Of a stretch of DNA of 47,355 nt, positions 1-8,728 are shown one piece after another. Position numbers and translations under genes: made by a program. Each line of letters opens with the position of its first letter. Within the stretch, counting starts at the first letter, position 1. The notes beneath the pieces were generated by a model. It searched no databases and was not told the DNA's origin. It saw only the letters and a program-made list of their open reading frames with translations. This DNA is from Cytophagales bacterium. Lineage in GTDB: Bacteria > Bacteroidota > Bacteroidia > Cytophagales > Spirosomataceae. The stretch spans positions 1 to 47,355 of the forward strand of contig JAAFJL010000016.1 of assembly GCA_013298865.1 (NCBI GenBank), read 5' to 3'.

Positions 1-25
1 AGAAGAAAAGAAAGAATGCTAAAAT

Positions 26-61
26 ATTCACTCATTCTATCAATCACTCAATAATTCTATC
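26..61 (-). repeat. GANT tetrad repeat overlapping a stop codon
   Basis: On the minus strand this stretch reads as nine consecutive tetrads of the form GATA, GAAT, TATT, GAGT, GATT, GATA, GAAT, GAGT, GAAT. The TAG stop codon of the ABC permease (57-59) lies inside the array, so the repeat begins at the end of that gene. A very similar array follows the acetyl-CoA synthetase gene at 39048-39083. No hairpin or gene is apparent in it. The function is unknown. Confidence 0.65.
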
Positions 62-1385
62 CCTTATAAAACACCCATTTAGAAATTTCTTTCCAAGAAG
101 GTTTTTTGCCTGTCATCAAAATTCCAATTCTGTAAATTCGGCTTGCTAACCATGTTGTGAACAAAAATCCAAGAATCAGTAATACCATTGAAAGTATCAA
201 TTGCCATGTAGGAACGCCAAAAGGTAGCCGCATCATCATGTTGATTGGGGAAGAAAACGGCACAATTGAAGCCCAAAATGCCAATGAACTGTCTGGGTCT
301 TTGATTACAGCTTGTGCCAACATAAAGGAAACGATTATTGGTAAGGTAATGGGCAATGAAAATTGTTGAGCTTCCTGAATGGTTTCGACCGACGAACCTA
401 CGGCTGCATACAATGAACTGTACAATAAATATCCGCCCAAGTAGAAAAAGAAGAAACAAAAAATCAATTTCGGGATAGACATTGACTCAGTGATTTTGTC
501 TAATTGCTCCATCGGATTCTCTGCTTTCACCTGATTTTCAATGAGTTTCACCTGTTCTTTACTCATGCCAACGGTCACTTGTTTTTGAATTTTAGCTTGC
601 GTTTTCGAGGCTACAATGCCTCCTGCAACGCCCGTAAGAATTCCAAAAAGTAGCATCCACAAGATAAATTGGGTTAAACTAACCAAGCCAATACCAACAA
701 TTTTACCAATCATTAACTGAATTGGTTTCACAGAAGAAATCATTACTTCTATAATACGACTACTTTTTTCTTCAATTACGCCACTCATTACTTGGCTTCC
801 GCTGATGATAATTGTGAAGTATAATAGAAAACCAATCAGTCCTCCAACAATGGTCGCTGCCCCTGTGCTACTACTTTTTTCTTTGCCTGTATTGTCATTT
901 AAACTATACGTATTTGCCGAAACATTGACTTTATTGTCGTCAATAATTTTAACATCAATGCCTAATTTTTTCAGTTTCAGGTTACGCACTTCTCCTTGAA
1001 CAATGTTTTCTACATTACTTTTCAAACCTGCATTGACCGTTTTCTCGGCAAACATCATCAGACCTTCTGGTTTTTCTACAATATTTTTGGGTATAAAAAC
1101 TAAGGCATCAAAATCACTGTCTTTGAATTTCACTTTAGCTTCTTCCAAAGGTTTTTTGTCAAAAACGTAGTTATTCGATTTATCTTCTGAAAATTTGTTC
1201 GTGAACAAACCACTTTCATCCAAAACCTGTACTTTTTTGATTTCGTCTGAACTAATAAAAGCATATATCGCAATTCCGTAAACGGCAACAAATAATAAGG
1301 GAACTAAGAATGTAGCAATTAAAAAAGACTTTTTCTTGACTCTTGAGAGGTATTCTCGCTGTATAATTAATAAAGTTTTGTTCAT
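57..1385 (-). CDS. ABC-2 type exporter permease (NatB-like)
   Basis: This is the membrane permease of an ABC exporter, probably about 442 residues. I place the start at 1385 (MNKTLLIIQREYLSRVKKKS); an ATG 30 bases further upstream adds an atypical Asn/Ser-rich stretch. The layout is typical of the ABC-2/NatB family: a short cytoplasmic N-terminus, a first membrane helix at about residues 20-45, a long extracytoplasmic domain to about residue 175, then several C-terminal helices. The conserved 'EEKSSRIIEVMISSVKP' segment precedes the helical block. The ATPase gene lies 43 bases upstream on the same strand, so the two probably form one operon and one complex. Relatives export Na+ or unknown small molecules. 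The substrate here cannot be deduced. Confidence 0.88.
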   Translation of the reverse strand: MNKTLLIIQREYLSRVKKKSFLIATFLVPLLFVAVYGIAIYAFISSDEIKKVQVLDESGLFTNKFSEDKSNNYVFDKKPLEEAKVKFKDSDFDALVFIPKNIVEKPEGLMMFAEKTVNAGLKSNVENIVQGEVRNLKLKKLGIDVKIIDDNKVNVSANTYSLNDNTGKEKSSSTGAATIVGGLIGFLLYFTIIISGSQVMSGVIEEKSSRIIEVMISSVKPIQLMIGKIVGIGLVSLTQFILWMLLFGILTGVAGGIVASKTQAKIQKQVTVGMSKEQVKLIENQVKAENPMEQLDKITESMSIPKLIFCFFFFYLGGYLLYSSLYAAVGSSVETIQEAQQFSLPITLPIIVSFMLAQAVIKDPDSSLAFWASIVPFSSPINMMMRLPFGVPTWQLILSMVLLILGFLFTTWLASRIYRIGILMTGKKPSWKEISKWVFYKG

Positions 1386-1428
1386 TTTATTTGAGCTTTT
1401 AGTGTTGAGCAACAAGTTTTAGATTCTG

Positions 1429-2358
1429 TTAATTTTCCAACAATTCATTCGCACTTTCGCCTACAACTTTCAAGAAAATATCATTAAAAGTTGGGATATT
1501 TTCTGAGAAATATTTCAAATCAACGTGTGAAATTAAATTGCCAATCAATTGATTTACAGACACTTCTCCATTTATTTTTATAACCATCCGAGTAAGCACT
1601 CCTTCAATCTTCTTTGAATCAACTACTTCTACTCCATCAATAAAAGAGGGCATATTACCTGTAAATTCAATCGTATAAGAATTGTCCTTAAAACGGCTTT
1701 TTACTTCTCGTTTTTCGCCTTCTAATACTACTTTAGATTTATTAATGAGGGCAATATTGTCACAAAGTTCCTCCACAGATTCCATACGGTGAGTCGAAAA
1801 CAAGATTGTAGAACCTTGTGCTTTCAGTTCCAAAATTTCATCTTTCAATAAATTGGCATTGATTGGGTCAAATCCAGAAAAGGGCTCGTCCAGAATTATC
1901 AATTTAGGTCTGTGAACAATCGTAGCAATAAACTGTGTCTTTTGTTGCATTCCTTTCGACAAATCCTCCACGTTTTTATCCCACCAATCTTTGATGTCGA
2001 ACTTAATAAACCACTCCTTTAGTTTTTCGGTAGCTTCGCTTTTTTTCATGCCTTTCAATTGGGCAAGATACTGCAATTGCTCCCCTACTTTCATTTTTTT
2101 GTAAAGCCCTCTTTCTTCTGGCAGATAGCCAATGTCTTCGATATTCTGGGGGCTAAGTAACTGACCATCAAGGAGAATACGACCTTCGTCTGGTCCAGTA
2201 ATTTGATTAATGATTCGGATTAAAGAGGTTTTGCCAGCACCGTTTGGTCCTAACAAGCCGAAAATTGAACCTCTCGGAATTTGTAAGCTAACATTATCTA
2301 AGGCAGTATGGGAAGCATACCTTTTTACAACATTTTGAGCTTCGAGAATAGGAGTCAT
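1429..2358 (-). CDS. ABC transporter ATP-binding protein (NatA-like)
   Basis: This 309-residue ATPase powers the adjacent exporter permease. Visible motifs are Walker A 'GPNGAGKTS' (about residues 38-46), a Q-loop region near 'GYLPEERGLYKKMKVGEQ', the signature-like 'LSKGMQQKTQ', Walker B 'LIILDEPFSGFDP' and the H-loop 'STHRME'. The roughly 90 C-terminal residues form the extra DUF4162-like domain seen in NatA/YhaQ-type exporters. It is first in a two-gene operon with the permease. A long hairpin at 2438-2491 separates it from the next gene upstream, so it probably has its own promoter in the short gap at 2359-2437, though no clear TAnnTTTG box was found there. Confidence 0.92.
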   Translation of the reverse strand: MTPILEAQNVVKRYASHTALDNVSLQIPRGSIFGLLGPNGAGKTSLIRIINQITGPDEGRILLDGQLLSPQNIEDIGYLPEERGLYKKMKVGEQLQYLAQLKGMKKSEATEKLKEWFIKFDIKDWWDKNVEDLSKGMQQKTQFIATIVHRPKLIILDEPFSGFDPINANLLKDEILELKAQGSTILFSTHRMESVEELCDNIALINKSKVVLEGEKREVKSRFKDNSYTIEFTGNMPSFIDGVEVVDSKKIEGVLTRMVIKINGEVSVNQLIGNLISHVDLKYFSENIPTFNDIFLKVVGESANELLEN

Positions 2359-2437
2359 GTAATTGAGTTGAGGATTTAAGAATTTGAAAATTTAAGTACA
2401 ACGTTATTAGTAGAGAATTTTGCAATTCGTTACAACA

Positions 2438-2491
2438 AAAAAAGGGAGTACATCGCAAGTTCGTAAAAACTTTTGATGAACTCCCTTTTTT
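2438..2491 (-). terminator. hairpin terminator, possibly bidirectional
   Basis: The arms AAAAAAGGGAGT (2438-2449) and ACTCCCTTTTTT (2480-2491) are perfectly complementary over 12 bp. The 30-base loop contains a second, imperfect stem (catcgcaagtt against aacttttgatg). The T-run on the minus strand fits termination after the histone-like gene that ends at 2509, and the T-run on the plus strand would also work in the other direction. Confidence 0.75.
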
Positions 2492-2508
2492 CGAGTATTA
2501 ATGGTTAC

Positions 2509-2976
2509 TTAAAACGGAATTGACTCGTCTTCCTCTTTTGAAATCACTACTTTTGCTCTTGTACGAGTAGCAGGTTTTGCCACTGGTTTTACCACAGCAG
2601 GAGCTTTTTTAGCCACTGGTTTTGCAGCAGTACTTGGTCGTGGTGCTGGCAAAGCATCAGATTTTACGGATTCAGTTTTTTTTTCTTTCGTTACAATCGC
2701 AACTTTAGCTGCCTTTGCTGCTTTTTCGGCTGCTTTTGCTTTTTCTTTCTGAGCTTTCTTTATTGCTTTTGCCTTTTTAGCCTCTGCTTTTTTGGCATCT
2801 TTCTTTTCATCATCTTCCTCTTCATTTTGCAATTTCGAGAATTTCTTTACAATATCTTCCGACGCCTCATCAACTGTTTTTACTAATTTCTTAGCACTTT
2901 TTTTATCAAGACCACTCAAATGCCCCAATATTGCTTTTGAGATTTCTTCAATTAATTTTTTCTTATCCGATTTCAT
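2509..2976 (-). CDS. Lys/Ala-rich histone-like protein with SSB-like acidic tip
   Basis: This 155-residue protein is of low complexity. The first 50 or so residues look folded and helical (KKKLIEEISKAILGHLSGLD). They are followed by an acidic patch (EEEDDEKKD), then about 80 residues rich in Lys, Ala, Pro and Val, including AKKAKAIKK and PVAKKAP repeats like histone H1 tails. Such basic tails usually bind DNA or RNA. The last residues are EEDESIPF, which resembles the acidic C-terminal tip of single-stranded DNA-binding protein (DDDIPF), a docking peptide for repair proteins. It is a single gene, bounded downstream by a terminator. I know no specific family name. A DNA-binding or nucleoid role is inferred from composition only. 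Confidence 0.7.
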   Translation of the reverse strand: MKSDKKKLIEEISKAILGHLSGLDKKSAKKLVKTVDEASEDIVKKFSKLQNEEEDDEKKDAKKAEAKKAKAIKKAQKEKAKAAEKAAKAAKVAIVTKEKKTESVKSDALPAPRPSTAAKPVAKKAPAVVKPVAKPATRTRAKVVISKEEDESIPF

Positions 2977-3113
2977 AATAATTTGAAATTAAGTTTATGT
3001 TAAATCATCGTTAAATTTCCCGAAACTAAACAAAGGTTTTGGAACTAAGAAATTTTTCGTGTTAAGTTTTTGTGAAAGTATGAATATTGCAAATTGCGTA
3101 GAAATGAAGGAAA

Positions 3114-3647
3114 CTACTTCTTCATTATTTTTGCTACAAAATCCCAGCAGACAATTCCTGCCGTTACTGCAATGTTTAATGAATGTTTTGTACCATATTG
3201 AGGAATCTCAAGACAATTATCAGCTTGCTTGACCACAGCTTCATTTACGCCAAATACCTCATTACCAAAGACAAAGGCATATTTTTGTTGCTTTTGTGGT
3301 TGAAAATCCAATAAAGATAGACTTCCTTCTACTTGTTCAATCGCCAAGACTTCGTAGCCATCAGACTGGAGTTTTTTGCAAGTTTCCAGTACATCCTCAG
3401 CGTGTTCCCAAACAACAGTTTCATCTGCCCCCAAAGCGGTTTTCTGAATTTCACGATGCGGAGGTTGCCCTGTAATACCACACAAAATAATTCTCTCGGC
3501 TTTGAAAGCATCTGCAGTTCTGAACACCGAACCTACATTATTCATACTCCTGATGTCGTCTAAAACCAAGACGTACGGAAATTTCTCTGTTTCAGAAAAT
3601 GCCTCAGCCGAAAGTCGATTGAGTTCTTCCATTTGTAATTTTTTCAT
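3114..3647 (-). CDS. SpoU/TrmH family RNA 2'-O-methyltransferase
   Basis: This is a 177-residue SAM-dependent methyltransferase of the SPOUT (trefoil-knot) class, expected to methylate a ribose 2'-OH in tRNA or rRNA. The three family motifs are visible: 'LDDIRSMNNVGSVFRTADA' (motif 1, with the conserved Asn and Arg), 'FVFGNEVFGVNEAVVKQAD' (motif 2), and 'EIPQYGTKHSLNIAVTAGI' (motif 3, knot and SAM site). It lacks the N-terminal substrate-binding extension of RlmB, so it is closer to short TrmH-like proteins. The exact target nucleotide cannot be deduced. It lies downstream of dprA on the same strand, separated by 158 bases that carry two heptad repeats. Confidence 0.9.
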   Translation of the reverse strand: MKKLQMEELNRLSAEAFSETEKFPYVLVLDDIRSMNNVGSVFRTADAFKAERIILCGITGQPPHREIQKTALGADETVVWEHAEDVLETCKKLQSDGYEVLAIEQVEGSLSLLDFQPQKQQKYAFVFGNEVFGVNEAVVKQADNCLEIPQYGTKHSLNIAVTAGIVCWDFVAKIMKK

Positions 3648-3694
3648 AAAATTATCTGATTCCGTGATTTATAAAGCAAAGAATTATGTCAGAT

Positions 3695-3805
3695 TAAATT
3701 GATAATTGTTTATTGCTAATTGATAATTGATAGATTAGATGCGTACTACGTTTTCGACCCGTAGCACACTCAAATTGATCATTGTTTATTGCTAATTGAT
3801 AATTG
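3695..3805 (-). repeat. two CAATTAT-type heptad arrays
   Basis: Two five-unit arrays with a 7-bp period lie at 3695-3729 and 3771-3805. In plus-strand form the units are TAAATTG, ATAATTG, TTTATTG, CTAATTG, ATAATTG and CAAATTG, ATCATTG, TTTATTG, CTAATTG, ATAATTG. The second array ends at the base next to the dprA stop codon (3806-3808). The 41 bases between them contain CTACG/CGTAG arms that could pair. The units differ from the CAGTTAT-type arrays at 13121-13403 mainly by A for G. Confidence 0.8.
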
Positions 3806-4933
3806 TCAAGAGATGTACCCCAAACCGTACTTTTTCCCAGGCATTGATTTGATGATTCCTTGAAATTCCAAGCTGAGTAAAAGTGAAGATAATTTACCCA
3901 TTTGAATCTGAGATTGCCAAGCCAAATCATCAATTTGCATCTCATGATTTTTCCTAAGTAATGACAGCACAGCACTTTCTTCTTCAGTAAACTTTGATAA
4001 ATCCAAAGTTGACTCTTTAGTTTTTGATTTGGTTGAAGTTCCGTCTAAATCCCAGTTGAGTGCCTCCACGACATCATTGACTCCTGTATAAATCTGAGCT
4101 TTATTGTTTTTAATCAAATTGTTACAACCCTCAGAAAAAGGTTTTCCTACTTGCCCAGGCACAGCAAAAACATCTTTATGGTAATTATTGGCATACTCTG
4201 CCGAAATCAAAGTCCCTCCTTTCGATGCCGTCTCTACTACAATCAAAGCATCTGCCATGCCTGCAATGATTCTGTTTCTCAAAGGAAAAAACCTTGGGTC
4301 GGGTTCTGTTCCAATTTTATATTCGGTCAGTACTCCCCCATTTTCTATCATTTGTTGAGCAACCTGCTTGTGTTGTTGTGGGTAAATCAAATCTGCACCA
4401 GATGCCATTACACCCACATTTGGGACTTGATTTTTGATTGCACATCTATGTGCAGCAATGTCAATTCCATAAGCTAAACCACTTACAATCAAAACATTAT
4501 AAGACTTAAAACCTTCAATAATTTCTTCTACCATCCGCTTCCCGTAATCAGTTGCTTGGCGTGTACCTACGATTGAAATCACTCGTTGAGCGTTCAAATC
4601 TGTATTGCCTTTAAAATACAACAAAACGGGAGTGTCATAAATGGTTTTCAGACGATTTGGAAAATCTTTATCCGTATAAAAAAGCAAATCTATCTCTTTT
4701 TCATCTGCCGAACGCATGATATTCCATGCCTCTTCCATGACAGATTTATCCTGTAAATTTTTGGCGATGGTATTGCCGATATTAGGAATTTTGAGGAGTT
4801 TTCCCGTTGGTGTTTTGAAAACTTCTTCTGCCGAACCGCAGTAACTAATTAACTGTCTGACGGTTACATCGCCGATTTTGGGAACTAAAGTTAATGCAAT
4901 TTGGTAGAGTTTCTCTTGTGAAGACGACATCAA
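3806..4933 (-). CDS. dprA: DNA-processing protein DprA
   Basis: DprA (375 residues) binds incoming single-stranded DNA during natural transformation and loads RecA. The N-terminal 70 residues hold a helix-hairpin-helix/SAM-like region (KIPNIGNTIAKNL). The Rossmann-like core follows with 'SIVGTRQATDYGKRM', 'VSGLAYGIDIAAHR', 'FPLRNRIIAGMADALIVVE' and 'ASKGGTLISAEYA'. The C-terminal 60 or so residues form the winged-helix DML1 domain (EESAVLSLLRKNHEMQIDDL). The length and all blocks are normal. The start ATG at 4933 gives MMSSSQEKLYQIALT, and Met2 is an equally possible start. Its stop codon directly touches a heptad repeat array. Confidence 0.95.
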   Translation of the reverse strand: MMSSSQEKLYQIALTLVPKIGDVTVRQLISYCGSAEEVFKTPTGKLLKIPNIGNTIAKNLQDKSVMEEAWNIMRSADEKEIDLLFYTDKDFPNRLKTIYDTPVLLYFKGNTDLNAQRVISIVGTRQATDYGKRMVEEIIEGFKSYNVLIVSGLAYGIDIAAHRCAIKNQVPNVGVMASGADLIYPQQHKQVAQQMIENGGVLTEYKIGTEPDPRFFPLRNRIIAGMADALIVVETASKGGTLISAEYANNYHKDVFAVPGQVGKPFSEGCNNLIKNNKAQIYTGVNDVVEALNWDLDGTSTKSKTKESTLDLSKFTEEESAVLSLLRKNHEMQIDDLAWQSQIQMGKLSSLLLSLEFQGIIKSMPGKKYGLGYIS

Positions 4934-5076
4934 TTTTTATTTGAGTTTTGAAAAAATAGTGATTATTGACAAAATTACTTTGACGAATCTTTAATTCCTA
5001 TTCGTAAAAATAATTGATATAACTTCTTGATTTTTTTCCTAAATTTAGAAGTAAATCCACATTATAATTTGACAAA

Positions 5077-6837
5077 ATGACATTTTCAAAAACACAATAT
5101 TTTGTAGTTTTCCTACTTTCCTTTTTCCAACAAAATATAGTTGCTCAACAAAAAACCTACTGTAATCCGATGGATATTGGGTACAGATATAATTTTGAGC
5201 AATTGAATGAAAAAATATCGTATCGTTCTGGTGCTGACCCTGTTATCATTAATCACAAAGGAGAATATTATCTTTTTGTTACAATATCTGGCGGATGGTG
5301 GCATTCAAAAGACTTGGTTTCTTGGCAATATGTCACCCCTGATAAATGGCCCATGGAAGATATGTGTGCCCCAGCAGCAGTTTCTGTAAGAGACACTTTG
5401 TATCTGTTCCAATCTACATTTCAACAAAGACCCATTTTTTATTCTACCGAACCAGAGAAAGGAAAATTGAAGTTTTTTAATCGTTGGTTACCCCAATTAC
5501 CAAAAGATATTGGACCTTGGGACCCAGCCCTTTTTCATGACCCCGATACTGATAAATGGTTTATGTATTGGGGATCGTCTAATGTATATCCATTGTTTGG
5601 TGCAGAACTGGATAAATCTAAAAACCTAACTTATAAAGACAAGAACGATTATAAGGGATTGATTTTTTTGAATCAATATGAACACGGTTGGGAACGTTTC
5701 GGACCAAATCATGAGGATAAAATCAAACCATTCACTGAAGGTGCATGGATGACCAAACACAAGGGTAAATATTACCTTCAATATGCCGCTCCTGGTACAG
5801 AATACAACGTTTATGGAAATGGAACGTATGTAGGTGACGACCCACTTGGACCATTTAGTTATGCTCCTTACAACCCGATTTCTTACCGCCCTGGTGGGTA
5901 CATGACTGGGACTGGACACGGAAACACTTTCCAAGATATTTACGGTAATTATTGGAATACTGGCACGCCATGGTTGGCAGTGAATTGGGCGATGGAAAGA
6001 AGAATTTCAATGTTTCCAACTGGGTTCGATAAAGATGGACAAATGTTTGCCAATACTCGGTTTGGAGATTTTCCGCATTATTTACCTACTGAAAAATGGG
6101 AAAATAAAGATGCTCTTTTTACGGGTTGGATGTTACTTTCTTACCAGAAACCAGTTACAGTTTCTTCTCAGCAAGATACCGTTCACGTTGCCAAAAATCT
6201 AACTGATGAAGGAAGACAAACTTTCTGGGTTGCCAAACAAAACAAGGCTGGTGAGACTGTAACGATAGATTTACAACAAAATTCAGAAGTTAGGGCTGTC
6301 CAAGTTAACTTTATTGATTACAAAAATAATGTCTTCGATTCTGATTCTTCGGTTTATACTCAATTCAAAATTTCAGGTTCGATAGATGGCAAAAAATGGG
6401 AGCTTTTGCATGACCTTAGCACAGCACCCAAACGTGACCGTGCCTGTGCATACATCGAACTTCAGAAACCTGCACGTGTACGTTATGTACGTTATGAACA
6501 CATTTATGTAAAAGCCGTAAACTTAGCAATTGGAGAAATAAGAGTCTTTGGAAATGGTTTGGGTAAAGTGCCTCAAACGCCAACAAATTTTTCGGCAAAA
6601 CGCCAAAAAGATGACCGAAATGCAGACATCAAATGGGATAAAATCCCAAATGTAGTCGGCTATAATATATTGTGGGGAATTGCAAAAGACAAACTTTATC
6701 AGACGTATCAGATTTACGGCAATCAGCCTAACTATCTGGAATTGAGAGCTTTAAATAAAGGTCAAAAATATTTTTACGCTATCGAGGCTTTCAATGAAAA
6801 TGGAGTTTCTGGAATAAGCCCTGTAATTGAGGACTAA
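5077..6837 (+). CDS. secreted GH43-type glycosidase with discoidin-like and Fn3 domains
   Basis: This is a 586-residue exported glycoside hydrolase. Residues 1-24 form a signal peptide ending at QQNIVAQQ. The five-bladed propeller of the GH43 family occupies roughly residues 28-345: the catalytic base is probably Asp54 in 'SGADPVII', the modulating Asp lies in 'GPWDPALFHDPDTDKW', and the acid Glu in 'FTEGAWMTKHKGKYYL'. Residues about 365-495 look like an F5/8 type C (discoidin) sugar-binding module (TIDLQQNSEVRAVQVNF, FKISGSIDGKKWELL). The end (about 505-586) is an Fn3-like module. GH43 enzymes cleave arabinosides, xylosides or galactans; the substrate here is unclear. No TonB/SusCD gene is adjacent. 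Confidence 0.85.
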   Translation: MTFSKTQYFVVFLLSFFQQNIVAQQKTYCNPMDIGYRYNFEQLNEKISYRSGADPVIINHKGEYYLFVTISGGWWHSKDLVSWQYVTPDKWPMEDMCAPAAVSVRDTLYLFQSTFQQRPIFYSTEPEKGKLKFFNRWLPQLPKDIGPWDPALFHDPDTDKWFMYWGSSNVYPLFGAELDKSKNLTYKDKNDYKGLIFLNQYEHGWERFGPNHEDKIKPFTEGAWMTKHKGKYYLQYAAPGTEYNVYGNGTYVGDDPLGPFSYAPYNPISYRPGGYMTGTGHGNTFQDIYGNYWNTGTPWLAVNWAMERRISMFPTGFDKDGQMFANTRFGDFPHYLPTEKWENKDALFTGWMLLSYQKPVTVSSQQDTVHVAKNLTDEGRQTFWVAKQNKAGETVTIDLQQNSEVRAVQVNFIDYKNNVFDSDSSVYTQFKISGSIDGKKWELLHDLSTAPKRDRACAYIELQKPARVRYVRYEHIYVKAVNLAIGEIRVFGNGLGKVPQTPTNFSAKRQKDDRNADIKWDKIPNVVGYNILWGIAKDKLYQTYQIYGNQPNYLELRALNKGQKYFYAIEAFNENGVSGISPVIED

Positions 6838-6882
6838 AAAAAATATTTTTTACCGTTAAATAAGTTTTCCATTACAAATGTA

Positions 6883-6911
6883 TTGTGATTAAAAAATATT
6901 TTATACATTTG
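6883..6911 (+). promoter_or_regulatory. orphan Bacteroidota-type promoter
   Basis: TTG at 6883-6885 (-33 element) and TACATTTG at 6904-6911 (-7 element, matching TAnnTTTG) are 18 bp apart. No gene follows on the plus strand; the next feature is the hairpin at 6981. A transcript starting near 6918 would therefore be about 95 nt long and non-coding. Confidence 0.45.
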
Positions 6912-6980
6912 AACTCTCAAATCGGATATATTTAAACAAAAAAATATACAAAGACTATTTTAGTGGTTAGGTGAATACTG

Positions 6981-7013
6981 AACAGCTTTCTGAATTTTTC
7001 GGAAGGCTGTTTT
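6981..7013 (+). terminator. hairpin terminator between convergent genes
   Basis: The arms AACAGCTTTCTGA (6981-6993) and TCGGAAGGCTGTT (6999-7011) pair over 13 positions, including G-U pairs, and are followed by TTTCATTTT. The hairpin lies directly beside the stop codon of the minus-strand gene ending at 7013. It may terminate the GH43 transcript, or a short RNA from the promoter at 6883. Confidence 0.65.
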
Positions 7014-7681
7014 CATTTTATAGGATTCTTTCCCTTGACTCTTGCTAACTTCCAAGTTTTCAGCACGCTATCAACTTGGGCTAAAGTATTCTCATTGTAA
7101 TAAAACCATTTATTAAACTTCTCTTCTTCTTCATAAACTTCATCATCGTCTTTTTCGCTTGTAGTATCTTCTTCGGCAGGTCTTGCATAATAAGTATCTT
7201 CTGCTTCCTTGTTATGAATATTCAAAGTGGCGTTCCATGTACTCACGTTTTTTTCAAAATTTCTTGTTAAAATCAATTCATACCTCAAACTATCCTCCGC
7301 AAAACGATAGGTGTCATTTTCGTATAAAATCTTTCCATCTTTAATTTCATCTACTTTCTGAAAGTGAATTCCTTTTCCAGAGTCCTTAATTTTTAGCCAA
7401 ATAGCTTCTTCTCCAAATTTATCAGCATCAAAAATGTTGGATTCTGCCTTCCAAGTTACATTCTTCCAATCTAATCCTGCTGAATCTGGATAGACATCTA
7501 CATTTTCGGACATTTCCCAATTGTCTTCAATTAACGGCATTCCTGCTTTTTCTCTTTCAGTGTTATAGGTGAGTCCGAACAAAGATTTGTCGCCATTTTG
7601 GTGTTGATAATACATGAAGATTCCTCCTGCAAGGAGATATATCACAAAGATGATGAGTAAAATTGTACCTCCTTTTTTCAT
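7013..7681 (-). CDS. membrane-anchored protein of unknown function
   Basis: I do not recognise this 222-residue protein. It has one N-terminal hydrophobic helix (ILLIIFVIYLLAGGIFMYY, residues 8-26) that is probably uncleaved, leaving about 195 residues outside the cytoplasmic membrane. The soluble part is strongly acidic, with a Glu/Asp-rich patch (SEKDDDEVYEEEEKF) near residue 175, and is rich in Trp and Tyr. It has no cysteines after the anchor, so it is not a lipoprotein. It lies upstream of the GH43 terminator and downstream of the broken biotin carboxylase gene, 91 bases apart, on the same strand. No function is proposed. Confidence 0.75.
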   Translation of the reverse strand: MKKGGTILLIIFVIYLLAGGIFMYYQHQNGDKSLFGLTYNTEREKAGMPLIEDNWEMSENVDVYPDSAGLDWKNVTWKAESNIFDADKFGEEAIWLKIKDSGKGIHFQKVDEIKDGKILYENDTYRFAEDSLRYELILTRNFEKNVSTWNATLNIHNKEAEDTYYARPAEEDTTSEKDDDEVYEEEEKFNKWFYYNENTLAQVDSVLKTWKLARVKGKNPIK

Positions 7682-7772
7682 CTGATTAAATGTTCAGTTA
7701 TTTTCAAAGGTATCAGATGGAACGCACCAATAAATCATCTGCCCTTTGTGATTAGAAATCATGTGCGTTTCA

Positions 7773-8728
7773 TTAATTTAAACGTTTTTGTTTCCAGAGA
7801 CTTTTTTGAATAGTTGGCACTCCAGTTAAATTATCAACTTTATTTCCTTTTTTTGACGAAATCAAATGTCCGACTAAAGCGGCAGCTAATTTTTCTTCTA
7901 CATTGTCCTCTTTACTATCAAGTACTTCTGGTTTGAAATATAGACTGCACATTGTCCCATGGCTTCTCGGATTTCGGGAGTAAGCACCGCAGAAGGAGCT
8001 TCTTCCACGACTTTCTGATGCCGTCTCTGCACAGAACATTCTCTTTCAAAAAGATGAACCACATTGCCGTGTGTATCGCCAAGTACCTGAATTTCAATAT
8101 GTTTGGGAGCGGTAATGTATTTTTCGATAAAAACTGCTCCATTTCCGAAAGAAGCAATTGCTTCTGAAACTGCCCTGTCCATTTGTTCATCAAACTCTGC
8201 TTCATTTTCTACAACACGCATTCCTTTTCCTCCTCCGCCAGCAGATGCTTTAATCAAGACTGGATAGCCAATTTCTAAAGATTTTTGTTTGGCTAAAACT
8301 CTATCCGTTACAGCGTCTGGAGTGCCTGGCACCATCGGAATATTATATTTTGCTACCGTATGTTTAGATGTCAATTTATCCCCCATCACCTCGATACTTG
8401 CAGGCGAAGGACCAATAAAAATAAGACCAGCATCTGCTACTTTCTGACAAAAAATTGCATTTTCTGACAAAAACCCATAACCTGGATGAATGGCATCTAC
8501 ATTCAAATCTTTACAAACCTGAATGATTTTATCTCCTAATAGATATGATTGTCCAGAAGGTGGAGGTCCTAAACAAACGGCTTCATCGGCAAATTTAACG
8601 TGAGGAGCAGTACGGTCAGCTTCTGAGAAAACGGCTACTGTTTTGATACCCATTTCTCGGGCAGTTCGCATGATTCGTAAGGCAATTTCTCCTCTATTAG
8701 CAACTAATATTTTTTTAATTTTGGACAT
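7773..8728 (-). pseudogene. biotin carboxylase (acetyl/propionyl-CoA carboxylase) with internal deletion
   Basis: The first 270 or so residues, from MSKIKKILVANRGEIALRIM (start at 8728), match biotin carboxylase well: the N-terminal fold, the 'GGGGKGMRVV' ATP-grasp loop and 'FERECSVQRRHQKVVEEAP' are all intact. After 'EAMGQCAV' (about base 7955) the family sequence stops, the frame yields about 14 unrelated residues and ends at TAG. In another frame the sequence resumes from 'YFKPEVLDSKEDNVEEKLAA' and runs to 7773, which resembles the extreme C-terminus of these enzymes. About 150-160 residues, including the catalytic EMN/RLQVEH segment and the rest of the ATP-grasp domain, are therefore missing by an out-of-frame deletion. 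The product should be inactive. An assembly error is the main alternative. Confidence 0.85.

Noticed and set aside
3694..3975. 93-codon minus-strand frame between dprA and the methyltransferase gene
   Set aside because: It overlaps the end of dprA in another frame and is otherwise made of heptad-repeat translation (NYQLAINN-type peptide).
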